Positions 11,570 through 24,100 of a DNA stretch of 64,000 bases are shown here, one piece after another (within the stretch, counting starts at the first letter, position 1; each line of letters begins with the position of its first letter). The position numbers and the translations under genes were made by a program. The notes under the pieces are model-generated. The model was not told where the DNA came from and made no database searches. It saw only the letters and a list, made by a program, of their open reading frames with translations. The stretch lies in contig NC_134707.1 in the NCBI RefSeq assembly GCF_043290135.1, positions 140,865,319-140,929,318 on the forward strand. The letters are read 5' to 3'. The stretch is from Rhipicephalus microplus. Taxonomy: Eukaryota > Arthropoda > Arachnida > Ixodida > Ixodidae.

Positions 11570-13860
11570 GGAGTCTCTAGTTGGGGAGTTTCCAGTTGTG
11601 GAGTTTCTAGCTGTGGAGTTTTTCGTCGCGGAGTTTCTAGTTGCAGAGTTTCTAGTAGCGGAGTTTTCTAGTTGTGGAGGTTCTAGTGGCGGAGTTTCTA
11701 GCTGTGGAGGTTCTAGTTGTGGAGTTTTTAGTTGCGGAGTTTCTGGTTGTGGAGTTTCTAGTTCTGGAGTCTGTAGTTGTTTAGTATCTATTTGTTGGGT
11801 TTCAAGTTGTGGAGTTTCTAGTTGTGGAGTTTCTAGTTGTTGAGTTTCTAGTAGTTGAGTTTCTAGTTGCCGAGTTTCTAGTTGCGAAATCTAAAGTCGT
11901 GGAGTTTCTAGCTGTGGAGTTTCTAGTTGCGGAGTTTCTAGTTGCGGAGTTTCTAGTTGCGGAGTTTCTAGTTGTGGATTTTGTAGTTGTGGAGTATATA
12001 GTTGTGGTGTTTCAAGGTTTGGAGTTTCTAGTTGCGGTGTTTCTAGTTGTTGACTTTCTAGTTGCCGAGTTCTTTAGTTGTGAAGTCTCAAGTTGTAGAG
12101 TTTCTAGCTGTGGAGTTTCTAGTTGCGGAGTTTCTAGTTGCGGAGTTTCTAGTTGTGGATTTTTTAGTTGTGCAGTCTCTAGTTGTGGAGTTTCTAGTTG
12201 TGGAGTGTCTACTTGTGGAGTTTCTAGTTGTGGAGTTTCTATTTGTAGTTTTTAATTTTCGAGTTTGTAGTTGTAGATTTTCTAGTTGCAGAGTTCCTAG
12301 TTTTGGAGTATCTAGTTGCGGAGTCTCTAATTGTGCAGTCTCTAGTTTTGGAGTCTCTAGTTGTGGAGTTTCTGGTTGTGGAGTTTATAGTTGTGGAATT
12401 TCTAACTGTGGAGATTCTAGTTGCGGAGTTTCTAGTTGCAGAGTTTCTAGTTGTGGAGTTTCTAGTTGTGGAGTTTTAGTTGTGGAGTTTAAAGTTGTGG
12501 AATTTATAGGTGTGGAGTTTCTAGTTGTGGAGTTTCTAGTTTTCGGGTTTCTAGTTACGGAGTTTCTAGTTGTGGAGTTTCTAGTTGTGGAGCTTTTAGA
12601 GAGGAGTCTCTAGTTGTTGAGTCTCTAGTTGTGGAAGTTCTAAATGTGGAGTTTCTTGTTGCGGAGTTTCTTGTTGCGGAGTTTCTTGTTGTGGAATTTC
12701 TAGTTGTGGAGTTTCTGGCTGTGGAGTTTCTAGTTGCGAAGTTTCTAGTTGTGGAGTTTCTAGTTGTGAGGTTCGTAGTTGTGGAGTTTCTAATTGTCGA
12801 GTTTCTAGTTGTGGAGTCTCTAGTTGTGGAGTTTCTAGTTGTGGGGTTCGTAGTTGTGGGGTTTGTAGTTGTGGAGTATCTAGTTGTGGACTTTCAAGTT
12901 GTGAAGTTTCTAGTTGTGGAGTTTCTAGTTGCGGAGTTTTCTAGTTGCGGAGTCTGTAGTTGTGGAGTTTCTAGTTGTGGAGTTTCTAGTTGTGGATTTT
13001 CTAGCTGTGGAGTTTCTAGTTGCGGAGTTTCTAGTTGTGGGGTTCGTAGTTGTGGAGTTCGTAGTTGTGGAGTTTCTAGTTGTGGAGTCTCTAGTTGGGG
13101 AGTTTCTAGTTGTGGAGTTTCTAGTTGTGGAGCTTTTAGTTGAGGAATCTCTAGTTGTTGAGTTTCTAGTTGTGGAAGTTCTAGTTGTGGAGTTTCTAGT
13201 TGCGGAGTTTCTGGCTTTGGAGTTTCTAGTTGCGGAGTTTCTAGTTTTGGAGTTTCTAGTTGTGAGGTTCGTAGTTGTGGAGTTTCTAGTTGTCGAGTTT
13301 CTAGTTGTGGAGTCTTTAGTTGTGGAGTTTCTAGTTGTGGAGTTTCTAGTTGCGAAGTCTCAAGTTGTGGAGTTTCTAGTTGTGGAGTTTCTAGTTGTGG
13401 AGCTTCTAGTTGTGGGGTTCGTAGTTGTGGGGTTCGTAGTTGTGGAGTTTCTAGTTGCGGAGTTTCTCGTTGTGAAGTCTGAAGTTGTGGAGTTTCTAGT
13501 TGTGGAGTTTCTAGTTGTGGAGCTTCTAGTTGTGGGGTTCGTAGTTGTGGGGTTCGTAGTTGCGGAGTTTCTAGTTGCGGAGTTTCTCGTTGTGAAGTTT
13601 CTAGTTGTGGAGTTTCTAGTAGTTGAGTTTCAAGTTGCCGAGTTTCTAGTTGCGAAGTCTCAAGTACTGGAGTTTTTAGCTGTGGAGTTTCTAGTTGCGG
13701 AGCTTCTAGTTGCGGAGTTTCTAGTTGCGGAGTTTCTAGTTGTGGAATTTGTAGTTGTGGAGTATATAGTTGTGGTGTTTCAGGTTGTGGAGTTTTAGTG
13801 GCGGAGTTTCTAGTTGCAGAGTTTCTAGTTGCGGAGTTTTCTAGTTGCGGAGTTTTCTAG
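11570..13860 (+). repeat. 2.3-kb block, also at 21,184 and 28,139
   Basis: The order of rare monomers matches 21,184-23,474 (offset 9,614) and 28,139-30,429 (offset 16,569), including TTTTTCGTCGCGGAG, the tracer cluster at 12,239, a GAGAGGAG junction near 12,600 and the GCCGAG/GTACTGG pair near 13,640-13,670. A few substitutions distinguish it from the other two copies, for example GTTGTGAAG here against GTTGCGAAG there, near 12,080. Those other two copies agree with each other, as expected since they lie inside the 6,955-bp pair. Confidence 0.85.
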
Positions 13861-16800
13861 TGGCGGAGTTTCTAGCTGTGGAGCTTCAAGTTGTGGAGTT
13901 TCTCGTTGTGGAGTTTCTAGTTGTGGAGTTTGTAGTTGTGGAGTATCTAGTTGTTGACTTTCAAGTTGTGGAGTTTCTAGTTGTGGAGTTTCTAGTTGTT
14001 AATTTTCTAGCTGTGGAGTTTCTATTTGCGGAGTTTCTAGTTGCAGAGTTTCTAGTTGTGGATTTTCTAGCTGTGGAATTTCTGCTTGCAGAGTTTTTAG
14101 TTGCGGTGTTTCTAGTTGTGTAGTTGTGGAGTTTCTAGTTGTTGAGTTTCTAGTTGCCGAGTTCTTTAGTTGCGAAGTCTCGAGTTGTAGAGTTTCTAGC
14201 TGTGGAGTTTCTAGTTGCGGAGTTTCTAGTTGCGGAGTTTCTAGTTGTGGATTTTTTGTTGTGGAGTCTCTAGTTGGGGAGTTTCTAGTTGTGGAGTGTC
14301 TACTTGTGGAGTTTCTAGTTGTGGAGTTTCTATTTGTAGTTTTTAGTTTTCGAGTTTGTAGTTGTAGATTTTCTAGTTGCAGAGTTCCTAGTTTTGGAGT
14401 ATCTAGTTGCGGAGTCTCTAATTGTGCAGTCTCTAGTTTTGGAGTCTCTAGTTGTGGAGTTTCTGGTTGTGGAGTTTATAGTTGTGGAATTTCTAACTGT
14501 GGAGATTCTAGTTGCGGAGTTTCTATTTGCAGAGTTTCTAGTTGTGGAGTTTCTAGTTGTGGAGTTTTAGTTGTGGAGTTTAAAGTTGTGGAATTTATAG
14601 GTGTGGAGTTTCTAGTTGTGGAGTTTCTAGTTTTCGGGTTTCTAGTTACGGAGTTTCTAGTTGTGGAGTTTCTAGTTGTGGAGTTTCTAGTTATGGAGCT
14701 TTTAGTTGAGGAGTCTCTAGTTGTTGAGTCTCTAGTTGTGGAAGTTCTAGTTGTGGAGTTTCTTGTTGCAGAGTTTCTTGTTGCGGAGTTTCTAGTTGTG
14801 GAGTTTCTAGTTGTGGAGTTTCTGGCTGTGGAGTTTCTAGTTGCGAAGTTTCTAGTTGTGGAGTTTCTAGTTGTGAGGTTCGTAGTTGTGGAGTTTCTAA
14901 TTGTCGAGTTTCTAGTTGTGGAGTCTCTAGTTGTGGAGTTTCTAGTTGTGGGGTTCGTAGTTGTGGGGTTCGTAGTTGTGGAGTTTCTAGTTGCGGAGTT
15001 TCAAGTCGTGGAGTTTCTCGTTGTGGAGTTTCTAGTTGTGGATTGTCTAGCTGTGGAGTTTCTAGTTGCGGAGTTTTTAGTTGCGGAGTTTCTTGTTGTG
15101 AAGTTTCTAGTTGTGGAGTTTCCAGTTGTGGAGTTTGTAGTTGTGGAGTATCTATTTGTTGGTTTCAAGTTGTAGAGTTTCTAGTTGTGGAGTTTCTAGT
15201 TGTGGAGTTTCTAGTTGTGGATTTTCTAGTTGTTGAGTTTCTAGTTGCCGAGTTTCTAGTTGCGAAGTCTCAAGTCGAGGAGTTTTTAGCTGTGGAGTTT
15301 CTAGTTGCGGAGCTTCTATTTGCGGAGTTTCTAGTTGCGGAGCTTCTAGTTGTGGAATTTGTAGTTGTGGAATATATAGTTGTGGTGTTTCAAGTTGTGG
15401 AGTTTCTAGTGGCGGAGTTTCTAGTTGCAGAGTTTCTAGTTGCGGAGTTTTCTAGTTGTGGAGTTTCTAGTTGCGGAGTTTCTAGTTGTGGATTTTGTAA
15501 TTGTGAAGTATATAGTTGTGGTGTTTCAAGTTGTGGAGTTTTTAGTTGCAGAGTTTCTAGTTCCGGAGTTTTCTAGTTGCGAAGTTTCTAGTTGTGGAGC
15601 TTCAAGTTGTGGAGTTTCAAGTTGTGGAGTTTCTAGTTGTGGAGTTTGTAGTTGTGGAGTATCTAGTTGTGGACTTTCAAGTTGTGAAGTTCCTAGTTGT
15701 GGAGTTTCTAGTTGCGGAGTTTTCTAGTTGCGGAGTTTCAAGTTGTGGAGTTTCTCGTTGTGGAGTTTCTAGTTGTGGATTTTCTAGCTGTGGAGTTTCT
15801 AGTTGCGAAGTTTTTAGTTGCGGAGTTTCTGGTTGTGGAGTTTCTAGTTGTGGAGTCTGTAGTTGTGGAGTATCTATTTGTTGGGTTTCAAGTTGTGGAG
15901 TTTCTAGTTGTGGAGTTTCTAGTTGTTGAGTTTCTAGTAGTTGAGTTTCTAGTTGCCGAGTTTCTAGATGCGAAATCTCAAGTCGTGGAGTTTCTAGCTG
16001 TGGAGTTTCTAGTTGTGGAGCTTCTAGTTGCGGAGTTTCTAGTTGTGGAGCTTCTAGTTCTGGGGTTCGTTGTTGTGGGGTTCGTAGTTGTGCAGTTTCT
16101 AGTTTTGGAGTCTCAAGTTGTGGAGTTTCCAGTTGTGGAGTTTGTAGCTGTGGAGTTTCTAGTTGCGGAGTTTCTAGTTGCAGAGTTTCTAGTTGTGGAT
16201 TTTGTAGTTGTGGAGTATATAGTTGTGGTGTTTCTAGCTGTGGAGTTTCTAGTTGCGGAGTTTCTAGATGCAGAGTTTCTAGTTGCGGAGTTTTCTAGTT
16301 GTGGAGATTCTAGTGGCGGAGTTTCTAGTTGCGGAGTTCCAAGTTGTGGAGTTTCTAGTTGTGAAGTTTCTAGTTGTGGAATTTGTAGTTGTGGAGTATA
16401 TAGTTGTGGTGTTTCAAGTTGTGGAGTTTCTAGTGGCGGAGTTTCTAGTTGCAGAGTTTCTAGTTGCGGAGTTTTCTAGTTGTGGAGTTTCTAGTTGCGG
16501 AGTTTCTAGTTGCGGAGTTTCTAGTTGTGGAGTTTCTAGTTGTGGGGTTTGTAGTTGTGGGGTTCGTAGTTGTGCAGTTGTAGTTGTGGAGTCTCTAGTT
16601 GAGAAGTTTCCATTTGTGTTGTTTCTAGCTGTGGAGTTTCTAGTTGCGGAGTTTCTAGATGCAGAGATTCTAGTTGCGGAGTTTTCTAGTTGTGGAGTTT
16701 CTAGTTGCGGAGTTTCTAGTTGTGAAGCTTCAAGTTGTGGAGTTTCTCGTTGTGGAGTTTCTAGTTGTGGAGTTTGTAGTTGTGGAGTATCTAGTTGTGG

Positions 16801-19800
16801 ACTTTCAAGTTGTGGAGTTTCTAGTTGTGGAGTTTCTAGTTGTTAATTTTCTAGCTGTGGAGTTTCTATTTGCGGAGTTTCTAGTTGCAGAGTTTCTAGT
16901 TGTGGATTTTCTAGCTGTGGAATTTCTGGTTGCAGAGTTTTTAGTGGCGGTGTTTCTAGCTGTGGAGTTTCTAGTTGTTGAGTTTCTAGTTGCCGAGTTT
17001 TTTAGTTGCGAAGTCTCAAGTTGTAGAGTTTCTAGCTGTGGAGTTTCTAGTTGCGGAGTTTCTAGTTGCGGAGTTTCTAGTTGTGGAGTTTTTAGTTGTG
17101 GAGTCTCTAGTTGTGGAGTTTGTTGTTGTTAATTTTCTATCTGTGGAGTTTCTATTTGCGGAGTTTCTAGTTGCAGAGTTTCTAGTTGTGGATTTTCTAG
17201 CTGTGAAATTTCTGCTTGCAGAGCTTTTAGTTGCGGTGTTTCTAGTTGTGGAGTTTCTAGTTGTTTAGTTTCTAGTTGCCGAGTTCTTTAGTTGCGAAGT
17301 CTCAAGTTGTAGAGTTTCTAGCTGTGGAGTTTCTAGTTGCGGAGTTTCTAGTTGCAGAGTTTCTAGTTGTGGATTTTTTAGTTGTGGAGTCTCTAGTTGT
17401 GGAGTTTCTAGTTGTGGAGTGTCTACTTGTGGAGTTTCTAGTTGTGGAGTTTCTATTTGTAGTTTTTAGTTTTCGAGTTTGTAGTTGTAGATTTTCTAGT
17501 TGCAGAGTTCCTAGTTTTGGAGTATCTAGTTGCGGAGTCTCTAATTGTGCAGTCTCTAGTTTTGGAGTCTCTAGTTGTGGAGTTTCTGGTTGTGGAGTTT
17601 ATAGTTGTGGAATTTCTAACTGTGGAGATTCTAGTTGCGGAGTTTCTATTTGCAGAGTTTCTAGTTGTGGAGTTTCTAGTTGTGGAGTTTTAGTTGTGGA
17701 GTTTAAAGTTGTGGAATTTATAGGTGTGGAGTTTCTAGTTGTGGAGTTTCTAGTTTTCGGGTTTCTAGTTACGGAGTTTCTAGTTGTGGAGTTTCTAGTT
17801 GTGGAGTTTGTAGTTGTGGAGCTTTTAGTTGAGGAGTCTCTAGTTGTTGAGTCTCTAGTTGTGGAAGTTCTAGTTGTGGAGTTTCTTGTTGCGGAGTTTC
17901 TTGTTGCGGAGTTTCTAGTTGTGGAGTTTCTAGTTGTGGAGTTTCTGGCTGTGGAGTTTCTAGTTGCGAAGTTTCTAGTTGTGGAGTTTCTAGTTGTGAG
18001 GTTCGTAGTTGTGGAGTTTCTAATTGTCGAGTTTCTAGTTGTGGAGTCTCTAGTTGTGGAGTTTCTAGTTGTGGGGTTCGTAGTTGTGGGGTTCGTAGTT
18101 GTGGAGTTTCTAGTTGCGGAGTTTCAAGTCGTGGAGTTTCTCGTTGTGGAGTTTCTAGTTGTGGATTGTCTAGCTGTGGAGTTTCTAGTTGCGGAGTTTT
18201 TAGTTGCGGAGTTTCTTGTTGTGAAGTTTCTAGTTGTGGAGTTTCCAGTTGTGGAGTTTGTAGTTGTGGAGTATCTATTTGTTGGTTTCAAGTTGTAGAG
18301 TTTCTAGTTGTGGAGTTTCTAGTTGTGGAGTTTCTAGTTGTGGATTTTCTAGTTGTTGAGTTTCTAGTTGCCGAGTTTCTAGTTGCGAAGTCTCAAGTCG
18401 AGGAGTTTTTAGCTGTGGAGTTTCTAGTTGCGGAGCTTCTATTTGCGGAGTTTCTAGTTGCGGAGCTTCTAGTTGTGGAATTTGTAGTTGTGGAATATAT
18501 AGTTGTGGTGTTTCAAGTTGTGGAGTTCCTAGTGGCGGAGTTTCTAGTTGCAGAGTTTCTAGTTGCGGAGTTTCTAGTTGCGGAGTTTTCTAGTTGTGGA
18601 GTTTTTAGTTGCGGAGTTTCTAGTTGTGGAGCTTCAAGTTGTGGAGTTTCTAGTTGTGGAGTTTCTAGTTGTGGAGTTTGTAGTTGTGGAGTATCTAGTT
18701 GTGGGCTTTCAAGTTGTGGAGTTTCTAGTTGTGGAGTTTCTAGTTGCGGAGTTTTCTAGTTGCGGAGTCTGTAGTTGTGGAGTTTCTAGTTGTGGAGTTT
18801 GTAGTTGTGGAGTATCTAGTTGTGGATTTTCAAGTTGTGAAGTTTCTAGTTGTGGAGTTTCTAGTTGCGGAGTTTTCTAGTTGCGGAGTCTGTAGTTGTG
18901 GAGTTTCTAGTTGTGGAGTTTCTAGTTGTGGATTTTCTAGCTGTGGAGTTTCTGGTTGCGGAGTTTCTAGTTGTGGGGTTCGTAGTTGTGGAGTTCGTAG
19001 TTGTGGAGTTTCTAGTTGTGGAGTCTCTAGTTGGGGAGTATCCAGTTGTGGAGTTTCTAGCTGTGGAGTTTTTCGTCGCGGAGTTTCTAGTTGCTGAGTT
19101 TCTAATTGTCGAGTTTCTAGTTGTGGAGTCTCTAGTTGTGGAGTTTCTAGTTGTGGGGTTCGTAGTTGTGGGGTTCGTAGTTGTGGAGTTTCTAGTTGCG
19201 GAGTTTCAAGTCGTGGAGTTTCTCGTTGTGGAGTTTCTAGTTGTGGATTGTCTAGCTGTGGAGTTTCTAGTTGCGGAGTTTTTAGTTGCGGAGTTTCTTG
19301 TTGTGAAGTTTCTAGTTGTGGAGTTTCCAGTTGTGGAGTTTGTAGTTGTGGAGTATCTATTTGTTGGGTTTCAAGTTGTGGAGTTTCTAGTTGTGGAGTT
19401 TCTAGTTGTGGATTTTCTAGTTGTTGAGTTTCTAGTTGCCGAGTTTCTAGTTGCGAAGTCTCAAGTCGAGGAGTTTTTAGCTGTTGAGTTTCTAGTTGCG
19501 GAGCTTCTATTTGCGGAGTTTCTAGTTGCGGAGCTTCTAGTTGTGGAATTTGTAGTTGTGGAATATATAGTTGTGGTGTTTCAAGTTGTGGAGTTTCTAG
19601 TGGCAGAGTTTCTAGTTGCAGAGTTTCTAGTTGCGGAGTTTTCTAGTTGTGGAGTTTTTAGTTGCGGAGTTTCTAGTTGTGGAGCTTCAAGTTGTGGAGT
19701 TTCTAGTTGTGGAGTTTCTAGTTGTGGAGTTTGTAGTTGTGAAGTATCTAGTTGTGGGCTTTCAAGTTGTGGAGTTTCTAGTTGTGGAGTTTCTAGTTGC

Positions 19801-21150
19801 GGAGTTTTCTAGTTGCGGAGTCTGTAGTTGTGGAGTTTTTAGTTGTGGAGTTTGTAGTTGTGGAGTATCTAGTTGTGGACTTTCAAGTTGTGAAGTTTCT
19901 AGTTGTGCAGTTTCTAGTTGCGGAGTTTTCTAGTTGCGGAGTCTGTAGTTGTGGAGTTTCTAGTTGTGGAGTTTCTAGTTGTGGATTTTCTAGCTGTGGA
20001 GTTTCTAGTTGCGGAGTTTCTAGTTGTGGGGTTCGTAGTTGTGGAGTTCGTAGTTGTGGAGTTTCTAGTTGTGGAGTCTCTAGTTGGGAGTTTCCAGTTG
20101 TGGAGTTTCTAGCTGTGGAGTTTTTCGTCGCGGAGTTTCTAGTTGCTGAGTTTCCAGTAGCGGAGTTTTCTAGTTGTGGAGATTCTAGTGGCGGAGTTTC
20201 TAGTTGCGGAGTTTCAAGTTGTGGAGTTTCTAGTTGTGGATTTTCTAGCTGTGGAGTTTCTAGTTGCGGAGTTTTTAGTTGCGGAGTTTCTGGTTGTGGA
20301 GTTTCTAGTTCTGGAGTCTGTAGTTGTGAGTATCTATTTGTTGGGTTTCAAGTTGTGGAGTTTCTAGTTGTGGAGTTTCTAGTTGTTGAGTTTCTAGTAG
20401 TTGAGTTTCTAGTTGCCGAGTTTCTAGTTGCGAAATCTCAAGTCGTGGAGTTTCTAGCTGTGGAGTTTCTAGTTGCGGAGTTTCTAGTTGCGGAGTTTCT
20501 AGTTGTGGATTTTGTAATTGTGGAGTATATAGTTGTGGTGTTTCAAGTTGTGGAGTTTTTAGTTGCAGAGTTTCTAGTTCCGGAGTTTTCTAGTTGCGAA
20601 GTTTCTAGTTGTGGAGCTTCAAGTTGTGGAGTTTCAAGTTGTGGAGTTTCTAGTTGTGGAGTTTGTAGTTGTGGAGTATCTAGTTGTGGACTTTCAAGTT
20701 GTGAAGTTCCTAGTTGTGGAGTTTCTAGTTGCGGAGTTTTCTAGTTGCGGAGTTTCAAGTTGTGGAGTTTCTCGTTGTGGAGTTTCTAGTTGTGGATTTT
20801 CTAGCTGTGGAGTTTCTAGTTGCGAAGTTTTTAGTTGCAGAGTTTCTGGTTGTGGAGTTTCTAGTTGTTGAGTTTCTAGTAGTTGAGTTTCTAGTTGCCG
20901 AGTTTCCAGTTGCGAAATCTCAAGTCGTGGAGTTTCTAGCTGTGGAGTTTCTAGTTGTGGAGCTTCTAGTTGCGGAGTTTCTAGTTGTGGAGCTTCTAGT
21001 TCTGGGGTTCGTTGTTGTGGGGTTCGTAGTTGTGCAGTTTCTAGTTTTGGAGTCTCAAGTCGTGGAGTTTCCAGTTGTGGAGTTTCTAGCTGTGGAGCTT
21101 CTAGTTGCGGAGTTTCTAGTTGTGGAGCTTCTAGTTCTGGGGTTCGTAGT
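13856..21150 (+). repeat. 7.3-kb block, paralogue of 35,811-43,044
   Basis: Variant order matches 35,811 onward with an offset of 21,955. The offset becomes 21,954 after a 1-bp loss at about 39,972 in the right copy, and 21,894 after a 60-bp loss at about 40,630 in the right copy. The left edge is TCTAGTGGCGGAG. The match is lost near 21,150, where this copy goes from GGGGTTCGTAG into GAGTTCTTAG. Tracer clusters are at 14,330 and 17,453. The first ~1.55 kb also recurs at 25,590 and 32,545. Confidence 0.85.
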
Positions 21151-24100
21151 TGTGGAGTTCTTAGTTGTGGAGTTTCTAGTTGTGGAGTCTCTAGTTGGGG
21201 AGTTTCCAGTTGTGGAGTTTCTAGCTGTGGAGTTTTTCGTCGCGGAGTTTCTAGTTGCAGAGTTTCTAGTAGCGGAGTTTTCTAGTTGTGGAGGTTCTAG
21301 TGGCGGAGTTTCTATCTGTGGAGGTTCTAGTTGTGGAGTTTTTAGTTGCGGAGTTTCTGGTTGTGGAGTTTCTAGTTCTGGAGTCTGTAGTTGTTTAGTA
21401 TCTATTTGTTGGGTTTCAAGTTGTGGAGTTTCTAGTTGTGGAGTTTCTAGTTGTTGAGTTTCTAGTAGTTGAGTTTCTAGTTGCCGAGTTTCTAGTTGCG
21501 AAATCTAAAGTCGTGGAGTTTCTAGCTGTGGAGTTTCTAGTTGCGGAGTTTCTAGTTGCGGAGTTTCTAGTTGCGGAGTTTCTAGTTGTGGATTTTGTAG
21601 TTGTGGAGTATATAGTTGTGGTGTTTCAAGGTTTGGAGTTTCTAGTTGCGGTGTTTCTAGTTGTTGAGTTTCTAGTTGCCGAGTTCTTTAGTTGCGAAGT
21701 CTCAAGTTGTAGAGTTTCTAGCTGTGGAGTTTCTAGTTGCGGAGTTTCTAGTTGCGGAGTTTCTAGTTGTGGATTTTTTAGTTGTGCAGTCTCTAGTTGT
21801 GGAGTTTCTAGTTGTGGAGTGTCTACTTGTGGAGTTTCTAGTTGTGGAGTTTCTATTTGTAGTTTTTAGTTTTCGAGTTTGTAGTTGTAGATTTTCTAGT
21901 TGCAGAGTTCCTAGTTTTGGAGTATCTAGTTGCGGAGTCTCTAATTGTGCAGTCTCTAGTTTTGGAGTCTCTAGTTGTGGAGTTTCTGGTTGTGGAGTTT
22001 ATAGTTGTGGAATTTCTAACTGTGGAGATTCTAGTTGCGGAGTTTCTAGTTGCAGAGTTTCTAGTTGTGGAGTTTCTAGTTGTGGAGTTTTAGTTGTGGA
22101 GTTTAAAGTTGTGGAATTTATAGGTGTGGAGTTTCTAGTTGTGGAGTTTCTAGTTTTCGGGTTTCTAGTTACGGAGTTTCTAGTTGTGGAGTTTCTAGTT
22201 GTGGAGCTTTTAGAGAGGAGTCTCTAGTTGTTGAGTCTCTAGTTGTGGAAGTTCTAAATGTGGAGTTTCTTGTTGCGGAGTTTCTTGTTGCGGAGTTTCT
22301 TGTTGTGGAATTTCTAGTTGTGGAGTTTCTGGCTGTGGAGTTTCTAGTTGCGAAGTTTCTAGTTGTGGAGTTTCTAGTTGCGAGGTTCGTAGTTGTGGAG
22401 TTTCTAATTGTCGAGTTTCTAGTTGTGGAGTCTCTAGTTGTGGAGTTTCTAGTTGTGGGGTTCGTAGTTGTGGGGTTTGTAGTTGTGGAGTATCTAGTTG
22501 TGGACTTTCAAGTTGTGAAGTTTCTAGTTGTGGAGTTTCTAGTTGCGGAGTTTTCTAGTTGCGGAGTCTGTAGTTGTGGAGTTTCTAGTTGTGGAGTTTC
22601 TAGTTGTGGATTTTCTAGCTGTGGAGTTTCTAGTTGCGGAGTTTCTAGTTGTGGGGTTCGTAGTTGTGGAGTTCGTAGTTGTGGAGTTTCTAGTTGTGGA
22701 GTCTCTAGTTGGGGAGTTTCTAGTTGTGGAGTTTCTAGTTGTGGAGCTTTTAGTTGAGGAATCTCTAGTTGTTGAGTTTCTAGTTGTGGAAGTTCTAGTT
22801 GTGGAGTTTCTAGTTGCGGAGTTTCTGGCTGTGGAGTTTCTAGTTGCGGAGTTTCTAGTTTTGGAGTTTCTAGTTGTGAGGTTCGTAGTTGTGGAGTTTC
22901 TAGTTGTCGAGTTTCTAGTTGTGGAGTCTTTAGTTGTGGAGTTTCTAGTTGCGGAGTTTCTAGTTGCGAAGTCTCAAGTTGTGGAGTTTCTAGTTGTGGA
23001 GTTTCTAGTTGTGGAGCTTCTAGTTGTGGGGTTCGTAGTTGTGGGGTTCGTAGTTGTGGAGTTTCTAGTTGCGGAGTTTCTCGTTGTGAAGTCTGAAGTT
23101 GTGGAGTTTCTAGTTGTGGAGTTTCTAGTTGTGGAGCTTCTAGTTGTGGGGTTCGTAGTTGTGGGGTTCGTAGTTGCGGAGTTTCTAGTTGCGGAGTTTC
23201 TCGTTGTGAAGTTTCTAGTTGTGGAGTTTCTAGTAGTTGAGTTTCAAGTTGCCGAGTTTCTAGTTGCGAAGTCTCAAGTACTGGAGTTTTTAGCTGTGGA
23301 GTTTCTAGTTGCGGAGCTTCTAGTTGCGGAGTTTCTAGTTGCGGAGTTTCTAGTTGTGGAATTTGTAGTTGTGGAGTATATAGTTGTGGTGTTTCAGGTT
23401 GTGGAGTTTTAGTGGCGGAGTTTCTAGTTGCAGAGTTTCTAGTTGCGGAGTTTTCTAGTTGCGGAGTTTTCTAGTTGCGGAGTCTGTAGTTGTGGAGTTT
23501 CTAGTTGTGGAATTTCTAGTTACGGAGTTTCTAGTTGTGGAGCTTTTAGTTGAGGAGTCTCTAGTTGTTGAGTCTCTAGTTGTGGAATTACTAGTTGTGG
23601 AGTGTTTAGTTGCAGAGTTTCCAGTTGTGGAGTTTCTAGTTGCGGAGTCTCTAGTTGTAGAGTTTCTAGTTACAGAGTTTCTAGCTTGGAGATTCTAGTG
23701 GCGGAGTCTCTAGTTGTGCAGTCTCTAGTTGTGGAGTCTGTAGTTGTGGAGTTTCTAGTTGCGGAGTTTGAAGTTGTGAAGTTTCTAGCTGTGGAGTTTC
23801 TAGTTGCAGGGTTTCTAGTTGCGGAGTTTTCTAGTTGTGGAGTTTCTAGTTGCGGAGTTTCTACTTGCGGAGTTTCAAGTTGTGGAGTTTCTGGTTGTGG
23901 AGTTTCAAGTTGTGGAATTTATAGGTGTGGAGTTTCTAGTTGTGGAGTTTCTGGTTTCCGGGTTTCTAGTTACGGAGTTTCTAGTAGTGGAGTTTCTAGT
24001 TGTGGAGCTTTTAGTTGAGGAGTCTCTAGTTGTTGAGTCTCTAGTTGTTGAGTCACTAGTTGTGGAAGTTCTAGTTGTGGAGTTTCCAGTTGTGGAGTTT